Source of the DNA: CBDCUW01 sp965222745 | GTDB lineage: Bacteria > Planctomycetota > Planctomycetia > Pirellulales > Pirellulaceae | Assembly (NCBI GenBank): GCA_965222745.1 | Contig: CBDCUW010000003.1 | Span: forward strand, 682,001 to 746,000 | DNA length: 64,000 nt | Direction of reading: 5' to 3' | Shown here: positions 63,660-64,000 of the stretch, one piece after another | Layout of the letters: every line of letters begins with the position of its first letter | How positions within the stretch are numbered: position 1 is the first letter of the stretch | The notes under the pieces: generated by a model | Database searches by the model: none | Told to the model about the DNA's origin: nothing | What the model saw: only the letters and a program-made list of their open reading frames with translations | Position numbers and translations under genes: made by a program

Positions 63660-64000
63660 TGGCTAGACCGGAGTACCAACCGACCGATCGCCGACCCATC
63701 AAGAGCCGCGATACAACTTGGGCACAACGGGTGGCACATCGACTTGCTACGGCCGGGGTATCGCCAAATGCGATTTCCGTATTCGGCATGTTGGCAGCAA
63801 TCGGTGCTGGCATTGCCTTCGCGTTGACTTTCCGCGTCGAAGGCGTCTCGCAAAGGGCGCTCTGGATTGTTGCTGCCGTCCTTGTACAGGTTCGGCTGCT
63901 CTGTAATTTGTTCGATGGAATGGTAGCAGTGGAGCGTAACGTCGCATCGCCGACCGGTGAACTCTACAACGAAGTTCCCGATCGAGTCTCCGACGCGGCG
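63659..64000 (+). CDS. CDP-alcohol phosphatidyltransferase-like protein, N-terminal part
   Basis: ATG 63659 overlaps the previous stop; the 114 visible residues run off the window. After a basic start (QPTDRRPIKSRDTTWAQRVA) and one span (SVFGMLAAIGAGIAFALTF) comes the start of the CDP-alcohol transferase motif: LLCNLFDGMVAVERN, then PTGELYNEVPDRVSD, giving the spaced Asp-Gly, Gly and Asp...Asp residues that hold the metal ions. It should join a CDP-linked lipid to an alcohol in the membrane. Substrate unknown. Confidence 0.85.
   Translation, partial: MARPEYQPTDRRPIKSRDTTWAQRVAHRLATAGVSPNAISVFGMLAAIGAGIAFALTFRVEGVSQRALWIVAAVLVQVRLLCNLFDGMVAVERNVASPTGELYNEVPDRVSDAA

Overview
The window looks like a chromosome segment of a planctomycete, most likely a member of the Pirellulaceae (Rhodopirellula-like). 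This rests on protein families that are typical of that phylum: DUF1501, paired DUF1549/DUF1553, DUF1559 prepilin-like proteins, PVC-type haem-binding CxxCH dehydrogenases, PmoA/DUF6807, secreted sugar isomerase-like barrels, giant TPR proteins and an RHS giant. No plasmid or phage backbone is visible. Species assignment from sequence alone is not possible.

Layout. 1-1.7 kb: the tail of a DUF1501 gene, a small hypothetical gene and a secreted PmoA-family protein, all on the + strand. 2.0-22.1 kb: a long minus-strand cluster read from right to left. It encodes a TonB-like anchor, a DUF1549/DUF1553 protein, a DUF1501 protein, two TPR/beta-module proteins (777 and 2586 aa), ExbB, two ExbD proteins, a small membrane protein, a DUF4159 protein and a TPR protein. 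The last seven genes overlap or nearly touch, so they look co-translated. I read this as an ExbBD-energised envelope complex with very large periplasmic partners; it is the best candidate here for an undescribed system. 22.8-29.7 kb: a 2137-aa RHS protein with a Cys-rich variable tail, followed 11 bases later by a small exported protein. 29.7-31.3 kb: a complete IS66-type insertion. 31.4-36 kb: a sugar-isomerase-like protein, LysA, a ribbon-helix-helix protein and a cysteine desulfurase. 36.3-41.1 kb: a DUF1559 pseudopilin, a GAF/PP2C-like protein flanked by ~140-bp inverted repeats, a hydroxypyruvate-isomerase-like protein and a DUF2780 protein. 42-53.7 kb: NrdJ, an HtrA-LamG-SirB1 fusion, an MtfA-like peptidase with a SEC-C tail, and a 1579-aa ThuA/SGNH/dehydrogenase/cytochrome fusion.

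53.8-60.3 kb is a decayed mobile region. It starts at tRNA-Pro(UGG), which is overlapped by the 3' end of a serine-recombinase remnant. It then holds an IS4-type transposase pseudogene, a thioredoxin/TPR gene, an IS110 fragment, a frameshifted Clp-like gene, a truncated GyrB-like gene and a second recombinase fragment. 60.4-64 kb: a large membrane TPR-like protein, an intergenic region with a long hairpin, a small EamA/SMR-like membrane protein and the start of a CDP-alcohol phosphatidyltransferase.

A family of palindromic repeats that begin with GTAG and end with CTAC (core GTAGGCCGACTTGTCCC...) is scattered between genes. It also enters coding regions: in three neighbouring genes of the Exb cluster it appears to be translated between the start codon and the signal-peptide core, and in two other genes it supplies the TAG stop codon.
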